The notes beneath the pieces were generated by a model. That model had not been told where the DNA came from. It worked only from the letters and a program-made list of their open reading frames with translations, and did no database searches. The position numbers were made by a program, and so were the translations under genes. Shown in pieces: positions 1 through 8,004 of a stretch of DNA of 64,000 nt (position 1 is its first letter; each line of letters begins with the position of its first letter). Source of the stretch: Fontisubflavum oceani (lineage in GTDB: Bacteria; Pseudomonadota; Alphaproteobacteria; Rhodobacterales; Rhodobacteraceae); assembly GCF_030407165.1 (NCBI RefSeq), contig NZ_CP129111.1, positions 1,860,001 to 1,924,000 on the forward strand, read 5' to 3'.

Positions 1-281
1 GTCCACGGCGCAGGCGTGGCGGTGTCGAAGTCGGGCGTCAGCACCATGTCCGGTTCGGTATAGCCGCCCGGCACCGTATCGATCCAGTCGCCTGTAATTG
101 TTTGGAAAAAGATCGAATTCGGCAGGTAGAAATGGCTTTGCTTGGCGAATTTCGCGCCAGGCATGGCCTTGCCGCGCGCGACGCCCGCAAGGTCCGAGAC
201 GATGCATTCCACCTCGTCCAGCACCCGGCCTGCAAGATAGTGCTGCGCGGTCTCGGGCAGTTTTTCTAGGAAGTCACGCAT
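1..281 (-). CDS. Glutamine synthetase family protein (PuuA-like), N-terminal part, cut by window edge
   Basis: Only the first 93 codons are inside the window; the gene runs off the left edge. The visible part carries the N-terminal beta-grasp signature of glutamine-synthetase-like ligases (VSDLAGVARGKAMP, about residues 28-41). The same motif occurs in the second paralogue at 1024-2348 as DLNGQARGKRMP. Such ligases use ATP to join glutamate to ammonia or to an amine; the PuuA group makes gamma-glutamyl-putrescine. The ATG overlaps the stop of the upstream amidotransferase gene by 8 bp, so the two are probably translationally coupled in one operon with an amino-acid-type ABC importer. The exact amine substrate cannot be read from this fragment. 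Confidence 0.8.
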   Translation of the reverse strand, partial: MRDFLEKLPETAQHYLAGRVLDEVECIVSDLAGVARGKAMPGAKFAKQSHFYLPNSIFFQTITGDWIDTVPGGYTEPDMVLTPDFDTATPAPW

Positions 282-960
282 CGACCCGCGCCTTGGTGAG
301 CACCGAGACCAGCAACGTGGTCAAAGCTTGCGTATCGACCGGTTGGTCCAGGCCGGCCCGCGCGCCGTCGAGCAGCGGCTCGGGCACGATGCCTTTGCCA
401 CGGGTGGCGATCAGCCCCGCAATGGCGCCTGCGTCGAATTCCGGATGCGGCTGCACGGTCAAAATCTTATCGCCATAGGCCAAAACCGCATTGGCGCAGA
501 AATCGGAACTGCCGCGAACTTCGGCGCCTTTTGGCAGATCGACGACCTGATCTTGATGCCAGGCGTTCAGATGCACGGTTGTGCCGTCCACCTCATAGGC
601 CTGCCGCCCGACCGACCAGCCGCCCGCGAATTTCTCCACCGTACCGCCAAGAGCTTGCGCGATGATCTGATGGCCGAAACAGATGCCCACCATCGGTTGA
701 TCGGCGTCGCGAATGGCGCGGATCAGGTTTTCCAGCGGTGGGATGAAGGGATGATCTTCGTAAGCGCCATGTTTCGAGCCGGTGACGAGCCAGGCATCGG
801 CGGCTTGGGGTCCGTCGGGGAAATCCATATCGACCACATCGAAGACTCTGAATTCGAATCCATGCCCGCTCAGAAGCCGTTGGAACATATGTTCAAAATC
901 GCCATGGCTAGGCTGGAGTTCGTCAGGCGCGTGGCCGGTTTGCAGAATGCCGATGATCAT
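274..960 (-). CDS. Class I (type 1) glutamine amidotransferase
   Basis: A 228-residue protein with the full class I amidotransferase triad: nucleophile Cys94 in GICFGHQ, and His172 and Glu174 in QPHPEF. It hydrolyses a gamma-glutamyl amide bond. GMP-synthase-like stand-alone members and the PuuD-type gamma-glutamyl-GABA hydrolases share this fold. The start at 960 (MIIGIL) is preferred over an in-frame codon 57 nt upstream, because AAAGAG lies just before it and family members begin there. It sits between two glutamine-synthetase-family genes and downstream of an ABC importer, so a hydrolase acting on the gamma-glutamylated product of the ligases is plausible; that role is inference. Its 3' end overlaps the next ligase gene by 8 bp. 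Confidence 0.88.
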   Translation of the reverse strand: MIIGILQTGHAPDELQPSHGDFEHMFQRLLSGHGFEFRVFDVVDMDFPDGPQAADAWLVTGSKHGAYEDHPFIPPLENLIRAIRDADQPMVGICFGHQIIAQALGGTVEKFAGGWSVGRQAYEVDGTTVHLNAWHQDQVVDLPKGAEVRGSSDFCANAVLAYGDKILTVQPHPEFDAGAIAGLIATRGKGIVPEPLLDGARAGLDQPVDTQALTTLLVSVLTKARVDA

Positions 961-1023
961 ATGCGTGCTCTTTACGATAGGTGGCCAAAAGCTACGCGCG
1001 CGGGCGCGGCGCGGCAAGGGGCG

Positions 1024-2348
1024 TCACACCGTGTCGAGATAGAGCGCGGTCAGCGTTTCGGCGTCGAGATCGGCGGTTTTGCGGAGCTCTTGGCGTTTGG
1101 TGCGGGTGAAGGCGTCGATCAGCTCCGGCGCGAAGATCCGGGCGATCTCGGGCGCGCTGGCAAAACTGTCGATGGCCTCGGGCCAGTGTGTGGGCAGGTT
1201 GGGTGGCACCAGATCATAGGCGTTGCCGCTGATCGGGGCGGCAGGTGCAACACCGTCTTCGATCCCGTTAAGTGCGGCGCCGAGAATGGCCGCGAGGAAT
1301 AGGTAGGGGTTAATGTCGCCACCCGCGACGCGATGTTCGATCCGCCGCGCAGCGGGGGCACCGCCGGGGATGCGCAGCGCCGTCGTGCGGTTTTCATACC
1401 CCCAAGCGGCGGCAATCGGAGCATGGGCACCCGGCGTGAAACGGTCATAGCTCGAGTGATGCGGCGCAAAGATCAACATCGCGCCCGCCATCGCCGATAG
1501 GCATCCAGCGACGGCATGATGCAGCATGGGCGCGCCCTCGGCAGTGCCATCATCGAAGATGTTTCGCCCGGCGGCGTTGAGGATCGAAAAGTGACTGTGC
1601 AGCCCATTGCCGGAGTGATCGGGATAGGGCTTGGCCATGAAACTGGCGGCGAAGCCCTGTTTCCGCGCCAGACCCTGCGCCAGAAGCTTGAAGAGCCAGG
1701 TGTCGTCGGCGGCTTTCAACGCGTCCGCTTGATGCATCAGATTGATCTCGAACTGTCCCGGCCCGGCCTCTGAGATCGCGGTGTCGGCGGGGATGCCCAT
1801 CGCGGCGCATCCGGCATAAAGGTCGGTGAAAAACCCGTCGAACGCATCGAGTTCGCGGACTGACAACACATCCGCTTGATGCCGCCGTTTCCCCGACCGA
1901 GGACTCTCCGGCGCGCGGAGGGTCGGGCCGCTGTCATCGACCAAATAGAACTCCAATTCGGTGGCAACCACGGGGTCAGGCCACGCGCGGCGTAGCGCTC
2001 CAGCACCTGCGCCAAGGCCTGGCGCGGATCGCCTAAATACGGCGCACCGCTGTCGTCAAACATCCAAATCGGGATCAAGGCGGTGGGTGTGTCAAGCCAG
2101 GGCATCGGCACCGGGCCGCGCCCGGTTGGCAGGAGGAGGCCATCGGGATCGCCGGCTTCGAAGACCAAGGGGCTGTCCTCGATATCTTCTCCCCAAATGT
2201 CGAGATTGAGGATCGAGAACGGAAAGCGCGTGCCCGCCTGATCCAGCTTCTCAACCGCCGAAACCGGCATGCGTTTGCCGCGCGCCTGACCGTTTAGATC
2301 GGCTGCGGCCACGCGCAGGGACTGGGTGCCGTCGGGCAGAGTGCTCAT
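1024..2348 (-). CDS. Glutamine synthetase family ligase (PuuA-like), disrupted by a frameshift
   Basis: Two overlapping reading frames add up to one ligase of about 441 residues. The first frame gives the beta-grasp domain (DLNGQARGKRMP near residue 18) and runs to about LTPW. The second frame resumes with VVATELEFYL and contains the catalytic-domain motifs GPGQFEINL, NGLHSHFSI, ENRTTALRIPGG and HRVAGGDINPYLFLAAILGA, which match the glutamate and nucleotide sites of the GS fold. Restoring one base in the GGGG run at 1972-1975 (plus strand) gives an uninterrupted LTPVVATELEFYL. The span is 3n+2 nt, as expected for one lost base. The start codon overlaps the permease stop by 4 bp (ATGA). Probably an amine- or amino-acid-gamma-glutamate ligase; substrate unknown. 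Confidence 0.85.
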
Positions 2349-3184
2349 CGGATCAGATTGGGGCGGAACCGCATCCGCGTGCGGTTTTCCACCGGCAGAT
2401 GACGGTTCAGACGCCGGTTAATCGCCCCGAAGAGCAAGATGATGCACAGCGTCAGGATCACGAAATACCCCGCCACGATCGGGTAGGGGATGAACGGGTT
2501 GAACGTCCGATCCGCAAAATACTGCGCATAATAAAGCGCGTCGCCCTTTTGCTGGAAGGCGGGGAAGCCGGAGAAGTAGACCAGTGTCGTGGCGTGGAAG
2601 AGGAAGATCGCCTCATTGGTGTAAGACGGCCAGGCCAGGCGCATTGTGGTTGGGAACACAACCCGGCGGAAGCGTTTCCAGCCGGTCAGGCCATAGGCAT
2701 CCGCCGCTTCCAGATCGCCCTTGGGCACCGAGCGGAGCGCGCCATAGAAAATCTCGGCGGCATAGGCGGAGGTGTTGAGGAAAAGGACGATCAGCGCGCC
2801 AAGCCACGCCCGCGCAAGCCAGCGGGTCTCGGCCTCGACCACCACGCCGAACAGCTCGAACTCGACGCCAACCCGGGGCAGGAGCACGAAGGTTTCATAG
2901 GCCAAGAAGAACTGAATGAAGAGCGGTGAGCCCCGGAAGACGAAGATGAACCATTCCGCCGGTTTGCGGATCAGCCTCGGGCGGCTGTTTTTGGCCACGG
3001 CGAGGGCGACGGCCAGAAAGAACCCCGAGGCCAGGGCCAAGGCACCGAAATAGACATTCCAGATCATGCCAGAGGCGATCAGGGTGAACTGTTCGCAGAG
3101 CGTGATGTCGCCCCGGGGCAAGAGCCGCTCGCCATAGCCGAGGCTGCGCAACCCGTAATCCTGAATGGTTTGCCAACAACTCAT
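2345..3184 (-). CDS. Polar amino acid ABC transporter, permease (HisM/ArtM type)
   Basis: This 279-residue inner-membrane permease has several hydrophobic segments and the cytoplasmic EAA loop that docks on the ATPase (EAADAYGLTGWKRFRRVVFP). It is paired with a second permease immediately upstream, as in importers for basic or acidic amino acids and opines. The frame is open further upstream, but the start at 3184 (MSCWQTIQDYG) is chosen because its ATG overlaps the stop of the first permease by 4 bp (ATGA) and matches family N-termini. It likewise overlaps the following ligase gene by 4 bp, so binding protein, permeases, ligases and amidotransferase form one transcription and translation unit. 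Confidence 0.9.
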   Translation of the reverse strand: MSCWQTIQDYGLRSLGYGERLLPRGDITLCEQFTLIASGMIWNVYFGALALASGFFLAVALAVAKNSRPRLIRKPAEWFIFVFRGSPLFIQFFLAYETFVLLPRVGVEFELFGVVVEAETRWLARAWLGALIVLFLNTSAYAAEIFYGALRSVPKGDLEAADAYGLTGWKRFRRVVFPTTMRLAWPSYTNEAIFLFHATTLVYFSGFPAFQQKGDALYYAQYFADRTFNPFIPYPIVAGYFVILTLCIILLFGAINRRLNRHLPVENRTRMRFRPNLIR

Positions 3185-4062
3185 GCCGCGACCTTCCGCT
3201 GATCTTCGCCAGCCATCGTGGCCTGTCCGCGCGACAGGCGCGTCGTGAGACGGCCCAGGACGATCTCCGATACGCGGGTCATGGCGAGATAGAACACCAA
3301 AAGCCCGAGGAAATACCACAGCCGCCAGTCACCATGCGGGTATTGAAAGGCGGAGGTGCGAGACCCGCCCAATTCACGGGCCCAATAGACGATGTCTTCG
3401 ACACCGAGCAGGAACAAGAGCGGCGTGGCCTTAATCAGGATCATCCAGAGATTGGAGAGACCGGGCAGCGCGTAAATCCACATTTGCGGCACCAGAATGC
3501 GCCAGAAGGTCTGCCGCCGCGACATGCCATAGGCTTCGGCCGTCTCAAGCTGCGCTCTCGGGACGGCGCGCATGGCGCCAAAGAGCACATTCGCGGCGAA
3601 GGCCCCGAACACGATGGAAAAGGTGAAGACCGCAATCGCGAAGTTATAGGCCTCATGAACCCATTGCGGCGAGGCGTTTTGCGGGATTTTTGCGGCATCG
3701 CAAACCAGGAAATTCGCGCCTTGGCGGATCGGATCGGTCCAGTCGGGGCAGACCGCCTGATGCTTTAGCCATTCGAGACCCTGGTCGAGCGCGATCACGA
3801 AGAACAGGAAGAAGGCGATATCCGGCACGCCGCGCACCATGGCCGTGTAGATTTTGCCCAGCCATCTGAGCGGCGGGATATGAGACCGGGAGGCCATCGC
3901 GCCCAGAAACCCGAAGGACAGGGCCACAGGCGCCGTTACGGCGAGCAGAAACAGAACCGTCAGAAAGCTTTGGTAGAACCGAAAATGCACCCCATTGGTG
4001 AGGTAGCAGGAAAACCAGCGGAAGGTCTCCAATGTGCTGGGGTCTTCGCAGAATTCGAACAT
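3181..4062 (-). CDS. Polar amino acid ABC transporter, permease (HisQ type)
   Basis: A 293-residue inner-membrane permease with an N-terminal periplasmic or linker stretch and an extended loop holding several Cys residues before the EAA motif. The EAA loop is ETAEAYGMSRRQTFWRILVP. It forms the heterodimeric channel with the next gene, with which it overlaps by 4 bp. The preceding gene encodes the periplasmic binding protein, from which it is separated by a strong stem-loop at 4107-4130. The transporter family imports polar amino acids (His, Arg, Glu, Gln) or related amines such as octopine; the sequence alone does not fix the substrate. Confidence 0.9.
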   Translation of the reverse strand: MFEFCEDPSTLETFRWFSCYLTNGVHFRFYQSFLTVLFLLAVTAPVALSFGFLGAMASRSHIPPLRWLGKIYTAMVRGVPDIAFFLFFVIALDQGLEWLKHQAVCPDWTDPIRQGANFLVCDAAKIPQNASPQWVHEAYNFAIAVFTFSIVFGAFAANVLFGAMRAVPRAQLETAEAYGMSRRQTFWRILVPQMWIYALPGLSNLWMILIKATPLLFLLGVEDIVYWARELGGSRTSAFQYPHGDWRLWYFLGLLVFYLAMTRVSEIVLGRLTTRLSRGQATMAGEDQRKVAA

Positions 4063-4106
4063 TGCGCCTCGGCGTCAGGGCGAAACCCGCCCGGAGGATG
4101 CAAAAC

Positions 4107-4130
4107 GGGCGTCCCCGAACAGGGACGCCC
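4107..4130 (-). terminator. Stem-loop between binding protein and permease genes (attenuator or mRNA-stabilising hairpin)
   Basis: A perfect 9-bp inverted repeat, GGGCGTCCC/GGGACGCCC, with a 6-nt loop; on the transcribed strand it is followed by GTTTTG. It lies 10 nt after the binding-protein stop and before the first permease. Such elements commonly make the binding protein more abundant than the membrane subunits, by partial termination or by 3'-end protection. The short T run suggests partial rather than full termination. Confidence 0.65.
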
Positions 4131-4139
4131 GATCTGTGA

Positions 4140-4862
4140 TTAGAAGGTTTCGGCGTCTTCGCCGAACCATTCGATGATCAACGCGTTCAGCGAACCATCG
4201 TCTTTCATCGATTGAATCGCGACGTTGAGGGTCTCCCGCAATTCGGTGTCGGTTTCGCGCAGGCCCAGGCCAATGCCACCGCCCAATTGCACCGGATCGC
4301 CGATGATCATCAGGTCCGCATCTTCGGCGGCGATCGGCAAGAGGAAGTCACCATCGGCGAAAACCGCGTCGGCCTCGCCATTGCGGACGGCGGCGACGGT
4401 TTCATCCGGAGTCGCGAATTCCAGCAAGGTCGCGCCGCTTTCCGCGATGTAGCCGGCCTGGATCGTGTTGGTCTGCGCCGCGACCACGACGGAGGTCAGA
4501 TCGACATCTTCGTCCATCCCCATGAAGAGCGACGAGGCGGGCGGGAAGTAGTTCTGCGTGAAGTCGATCACTTCATCCCGCTCGGCCGTGATGCTCATCC
4601 CGGCGATGATGGTGTCGTAATTGCCCGAGGTCAGGTTCGGAATGATCGAGTCCCATTCATTGGTGACCCATTCGCAGGTCAGTTCGGCGCGCGCGCAAAG
4701 CTCATCGCCAACAGCGCGCTCAAAGCCGTCGATCTCACCATCATCATTGATGAAGTTATACGGAGGGTAAGCGCCCTCGGTGCCCATGCGGACCACGTCT
4801 TGGGCCAGTGCGCCACCGGCGGTCATCGCCAGAATGGTTGCGGAAAGAACAAGTGTTTTCAT
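4140..4862 (-). CDS. Polar amino acid ABC transporter, periplasmic substrate-binding protein (family 3)
   Basis: A 240-residue periplasmic binding protein. It begins with a clear Sec signal peptide (MKTLVLSATILAMTAGGALA, cleavage after about residue 20), followed by VVRMGTEGAYPPYNFINDDG. This is the typical first strand and ligand loop of cluster-3 binding proteins for amino acids. GGGAG lies 8 nt upstream of the ATG. The second lobe carries the GGGIGLGLRETDTELR segment common in this group. It delivers substrate to the two permeases downstream. The gene is separated from the upstream ATPase by only 26 bp and from the downstream permease by a stem-loop. Confidence 0.92.
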   Translation of the reverse strand: MKTLVLSATILAMTAGGALAQDVVRMGTEGAYPPYNFINDDGEIDGFERAVGDELCARAELTCEWVTNEWDSIIPNLTSGNYDTIIAGMSITAERDEVIDFTQNYFPPASSLFMGMDEDVDLTSVVVAAQTNTIQAGYIAESGATLLEFATPDETVAAVRNGEADAVFADGDFLLPIAAEDADLMIIGDPVQLGGGIGLGLRETDTELRETLNVAIQSMKDDGSLNALIIEWFGEDAETF

Positions 4863-4888
4863 TGGTTTACTCCCTGGTTGGTATCGCC

Positions 4889-5668
4889 TCAGGCGGCTTG
4901 GCCGTGGCTGAGGAATTGCTGAAGACGCGCGGATTTCGGCGCGCCGAAAAGCTGCTCGGGCGGGCCTTCTTCTTCGATTTGGCCCTCATGCAGAAAGATA
5001 ACATGGTCTGAGACATCGCGGGCCAGCCGCATATCATGGGTGACCAATATCATTGTGCGGCCCTCGGCGGCGAGGTCTTTGATGACTTTCACCACCTCCT
5101 GCTCAAGCTCGGGGTCGAGCGCCGAGGTCGGTTCGTCAAACAAAAGCGCCCGGGGCTGCATGCAAAGTGCACGAGCGATGGCGGCGCGTTGTTGCTGCCC
5201 GCCGGAAAGCTGCGCGGGCCAGGCGTCGCATTTTGCGCCGATCCCGACCTTGTCGAGCAACATCCGGGCCCGGGCCTCAACCTCGTCTTTGTCTTCGCCC
5301 AAAACGGTGACGGGGGCTTCCATAACGTTTTGCAAAATCGACATATGTGACCAGAGGTTGAACTGCTGAAACACCATGCTGAGATTTGTGCGGATGCGGG
5401 TGACTTGCGCGGTATCCGCCGGATGGCGATTGGGACCTGTGCCACGCCAATGCACGGCCTCCCCCTCGAATTTGATCTCGCCCTCTTGGCTTTCTTCCAA
5501 AAGGTTCGCGCAGCGCAGAAGCGTCGATTTCCCGGACCCCGAAGAGCCGATCAGAGAGACCACATCGCCGGCATTTGCCCGCAAGTCCACGCCGCGCAAA
5601 ACATGCAGCGATCCATAACTCTTATGCAGACCGGTGATTTCGATCACCGGTGGGGTGGCGGAGGTCAC
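4889..5668 (-). CDS. Polar amino acid ABC transporter, ATP-binding protein
   Basis: This 259-residue ATPase has all nucleotide-binding motifs: Walker A GSSGSGKST (residues 41-49), Q-loop VFQQFNLWSHM (about 99-109), signature LSGGQ (154-158), Walker B LLFDEP (175-180), D-loop SALD and the H-loop LVTHDM. The sequence is closest to the HisP/GlnQ group that energises polar-amino-acid import. The start codon is GTG at 5668. As the promoter-proximal gene it probably carries the operon promoter in the 5669-5789 gap, but I cannot assign -35 and -10 boxes with confidence. Confidence 0.92.
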   Translation of the reverse strand: MTSATPPVIEITGLHKSYGSLHVLRGVDLRANAGDVVSLIGSSGSGKSTLLRCANLLEESQEGEIKFEGEAVHWRGTGPNRHPADTAQVTRIRTNLSMVFQQFNLWSHMSILQNVMEAPVTVLGEDKDEVEARARMLLDKVGIGAKCDAWPAQLSGGQQQRAAIARALCMQPRALLFDEPTSALDPELEQEVVKVIKDLAAEGRTMILVTHDMRLARDVSDHVIFLHEGQIEEEGPPEQLFGAPKSARLQQFLSHGQAA

Positions 5669-5789
5669 GTGTTGGCAGCTTCCCTGTTATTTTTTTGGAT
5701 TTGTCCCCAGAATCGAGGCAATTGCAACGGATTAATGCCGGGTGACCCAAGGGTAAGGGGGCCGATTTGCCCGAAAAAGCGGCATTTGC

Positions 5790-6512
5790 CTAGGGCGCGG
5801 GCGGGATCGGTTGCGTCAGATACTCTGCCTTTGGAATGATCGTGAAGCCCTTGAGGTCGAGCGCGGTCCGGTCTTCTGGGCCGAGCGCCGTCATGGCGTC
5901 CTCGAGGCCGGCACGGATTGGAACTGGGTCCTGATCACCCGCCGTGATCAGTGGTAGGGCGGGGGTGGGCGGCGTGCGCATGATCTCGATCAGATTGGCG
6001 GTCCAAGGTGTGGAACGGGTCAAGAGACGCCAGGTTTGCGCATCGATCGCGGCCAAATCCGCGCGGCCCTCAGCCACGGCCTTGGCCGAGGCTTCATGGC
6101 CGCCGGTCATAACGGGTGTGTCCAAGGCCATGCCGGTCTCTGCGGCCCAATTGGTCAAGGCAGCCCAGCCCGATTGGCTCAAACCCTCATTGACCGCCGG
6201 CTTTGCGCCGGGCGTCTTGGACCGCGCCACAATCACGCTGTTGTAATAGCCGGGGGGACAACCGGGCAGGCCAAAATCCGGGGTTGCCACCAACGTCACA
6301 TGCGGCGCGAGCCGGGCGCGATAGGGCAGACCGCAGGTCTGCGCCAGGATCAGGTCTGGGCTTTGCCAAATCTCCCAGATCTCCTGATCACGGGTCAGTG
6401 CGTCAGGGGCATCCAGGCCACGCGCCCTAAGCGCATCGCGGATCGCCTCCCAAAGCCGATCCGTTGCGCCGCCGATCTCGGGCCGATCATACATCGGCAG
6501 GGCCGCGATCAT
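5790..6512 (-). CDS. PhnD-like (phosphate/phosphonate-type) solute-binding domain protein without signal peptide
   Basis: A 240-residue protein resembling the periplasmic-binding fold of PhnD/SsuA/transferrin-like proteins (opening MIAALPMYDRPE, then DLILAQTCGLPYR, and GYYNSVIVAR). It starts directly with the first beta strand of the domain and has no hydrophobic leader. Its ATG overlaps the stop of the TerB-like gene by 4 bp, so a longer start is unlikely. No permease or ATPase for phosphonate is nearby. It may therefore act in the cytoplasm or as a sensor-like binding domain rather than as a transport component; this is inference. Forms a two-gene unit with the TerB-like gene. Confidence 0.7.
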   Translation of the reverse strand: MIAALPMYDRPEIGGATDRLWEAIRDALRARGLDAPDALTRDQEIWEIWQSPDLILAQTCGLPYRARLAPHVTLVATPDFGLPGCPPGYYNSVIVARSKTPGAKPAVNEGLSQSGWAALTNWAAETGMALDTPVMTGGHEASAKAVAEGRADLAAIDAQTWRLLTRSTPWTANLIEIMRTPPTPALPLITAGDQDPVPIRAGLEDAMTALGPEDRTALDLKGFTIIPKAEYLTQPIPPAP

Positions 6513-6952
6513 CCGCGGCGGGCCTCGACCCGTTGCCGTGCCAGATTGCTGTCGCGGTCATTCACGCCCAGCATCGGCGCCACCATCCGCATCAGTGCGT
6601 TTTCGTGATCATCCCGCACGCCATCGGCCAAGACGATCTCCCACAGGCTTTCGACCACCTGCTCGCGATCCTCATAGGCCACAACATCCTTGATTGCGCG
6701 GGTGAAGCGGACCGTGTCGGGGGCCTCGGATTCGAGGATTTCAGCGTCGCCGCGTAACTTCGCCGTTTCAAACGGCGTGAGGCCATATCGCGTTGTCAAA
6801 AGCCGGTCGATCCGGTCGATCTCGGCTTCGGCATAATCGCCATCGGTTTTGGCCAGCCGGACCAAGAGCGCGGCCAAGGCCAGCCGCGCATCGGGGTCTG
6901 AGAGCGGCGCGGGGTCGGGCGCGGTGAGGCGTTTGAGGAAATCTCCGAACAT
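6509..6952 (-). CDS. TerB-like (tellurite-resistance B family) protein
   Basis: A 147-residue soluble helical protein. The sequence DARLALAALLVRLAKTDGDYAEAEIDRIDRLL and the later DGVRDDHENALMRMV follow the TerB/DjlA-N helical fold, which has acidic metal-binding turns (DGDY and DGVRDD). Many alphaproteobacteria carry such a single-domain TerB of unknown role. No other ter genes are visible, so tellurite resistance should not be assumed. Its stop overlaps the start of the PhnD-like gene by 4 bp. Confidence 0.75.
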   Translation of the reverse strand: MFGDFLKRLTAPDPAPLSDPDARLALAALLVRLAKTDGDYAEAEIDRIDRLLTTRYGLTPFETAKLRGDAEILESEAPDTVRFTRAIKDVVAYEDREQVVESLWEIVLADGVRDDHENALMRMVAPMLGVNDRDSNLARQRVEARRG

Positions 6953-7011
6953 GGGCGACAGATATAGGCCGCGGTATTGGCGACGAAAACCCCCCTTGCC
7001 GAGCGGGTCGC

Positions 7012-7896
7012 CTACGCCTGCCTGATTTGACCGCTGGAGATCGGAACCGCACTGCCTGCGATGCGGATCGCTGTCACGGCATTCTCCGCCACATCGACGC
7101 TCAACCCGATCCTGCTGGGCCGTCCCATCTCGACCCCTTGGGCAAGAGGGATGGTGTTTGTGCCTTCGGTCAGCACGCCATTGGCCAAAAGCTGCCCCGC
7201 GAGGAGGGCACTGGCCGAGCCGGTGGCCGGGTCCTCACCGATGCCAGCGGTGGGTGAGAACATGCGCGCACGATAGCCGGGGCCTTCGGCGGTGTAGAGA
7301 TAGGCGCTATCCACATGTGCCGCGTCCATCATCTCGGACCAATACGGCTCGATCGGTCTTGCACGCGCCAAAGCCTCCAGATCGTGCAGTGGCGCATACA
7401 GAAACGCGGGGCCACCTTGCCAGATGCCAGGGGTATGGGGGCCAATCGCGGCTTCTGGCAGATCAAGGGCGCGCGCCAGAAGCGCGGGATCGGCCTGACC
7501 AGGATGGGGCACGGGCAGTTTCGGCGCGGTGAACTCCGCCGTGACCCGGTCGCCACTCCGCACAACGATAACCGGCACCAGGCCCGCGACTTCTTCCAAC
7601 GTGATCTCGGTCTCGAAATCGCCGGATGGGTGCGCATCGGTGGCCAGGTGGATCGCGCAGCCAATGGTCGGATGACCCGCAAAAGGGATTTCTGCCGTGG
7701 GGAAGAAAATCCGGACTTTGGCGGTATGGGCCGGGTCATCGGGCGTTTGCACGAAAATCGTCTCGCTGAGATTGAACTCCCGAGCGATGGTCTGCATCTG
7801 CGCCGTGCTCAACCCGTCCGCCGCTTCGACAATCGCCAGAGGATTCCCGGCGAAAGCGGTCTCGGTAAACACGTCATAGGTCGAAAACGGCAACAT
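7012..7896 (-). CDS. PhzF family isomerase/epimerase-like protein
   Basis: This 294-residue protein has the two-lobed diaminopimelate-epimerase fold of the PhzF family. Landmarks are FAGNPLAIV (residues 15-23), LSETIF with the catalytic Glu45, FAGHPTIGCA, and GEDPATGSASALLAGQL near the C-terminus. PhzF itself isomerises trans-2,3-dihydro-3-hydroxyanthranilate in phenazine synthesis. Most family members, like this isolated one without phenazine genes, have unknown substrates. GGAGCC lies 5 nt before the ATG. The gene is monocistronic as far as can be seen; the terminator at 7960-7981 belongs to the barrel gene upstream of it. Confidence 0.88.
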   Translation of the reverse strand: MLPFSTYDVFTETAFAGNPLAIVEAADGLSTAQMQTIAREFNLSETIFVQTPDDPAHTAKVRIFFPTAEIPFAGHPTIGCAIHLATDAHPSGDFETEITLEEVAGLVPVIVVRSGDRVTAEFTAPKLPVPHPGQADPALLARALDLPEAAIGPHTPGIWQGGPAFLYAPLHDLEALARARPIEPYWSEMMDAAHVDSAYLYTAEGPGYRARMFSPTAGIGEDPATGSASALLAGQLLANGVLTEGTNTIPLAQGVEMGRPSRIGLSVDVAENAVTAIRIAGSAVPISSGQIRQA

Positions 7897-7959
7897 ATCT
7901 GGCTCCAGCCTGTTTCATCGGCCAGAGAATTGGCTTTGGGCGCGGCAATGGCAAGCAAA

Positions 7960-7981
7960 AGGGCCCCGGTATCGGGGCCCT
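7960..7981 (-). terminator. Rho-independent terminator of the first beta-barrel gene
   Basis: Perfect 9-bp stem AGGGCCCCG/CGGGGCCCT with a 4-nt loop, followed on the minus strand by TTTTGC. It lies 23 nt after the stop of the barrel gene at 8005-8568. Confidence 0.8.
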
Positions 7982-8004
7982 CGTCCAGATCGGCCTCTAT
8001 CGGC

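Noticed and set aside
328..1302. 324-codon plus-strand open frame over the amidotransferase gene
   Set aside because: Antisense shadow of the amidotransferase and GS-like genes, which both carry catalytic motifs.
1024..2348. GS-like gene as a true pseudogene
   Set aside because: Both halves keep catalytic motifs and the break is one base in a GGGG run, like the breaks in essential genes of this window.
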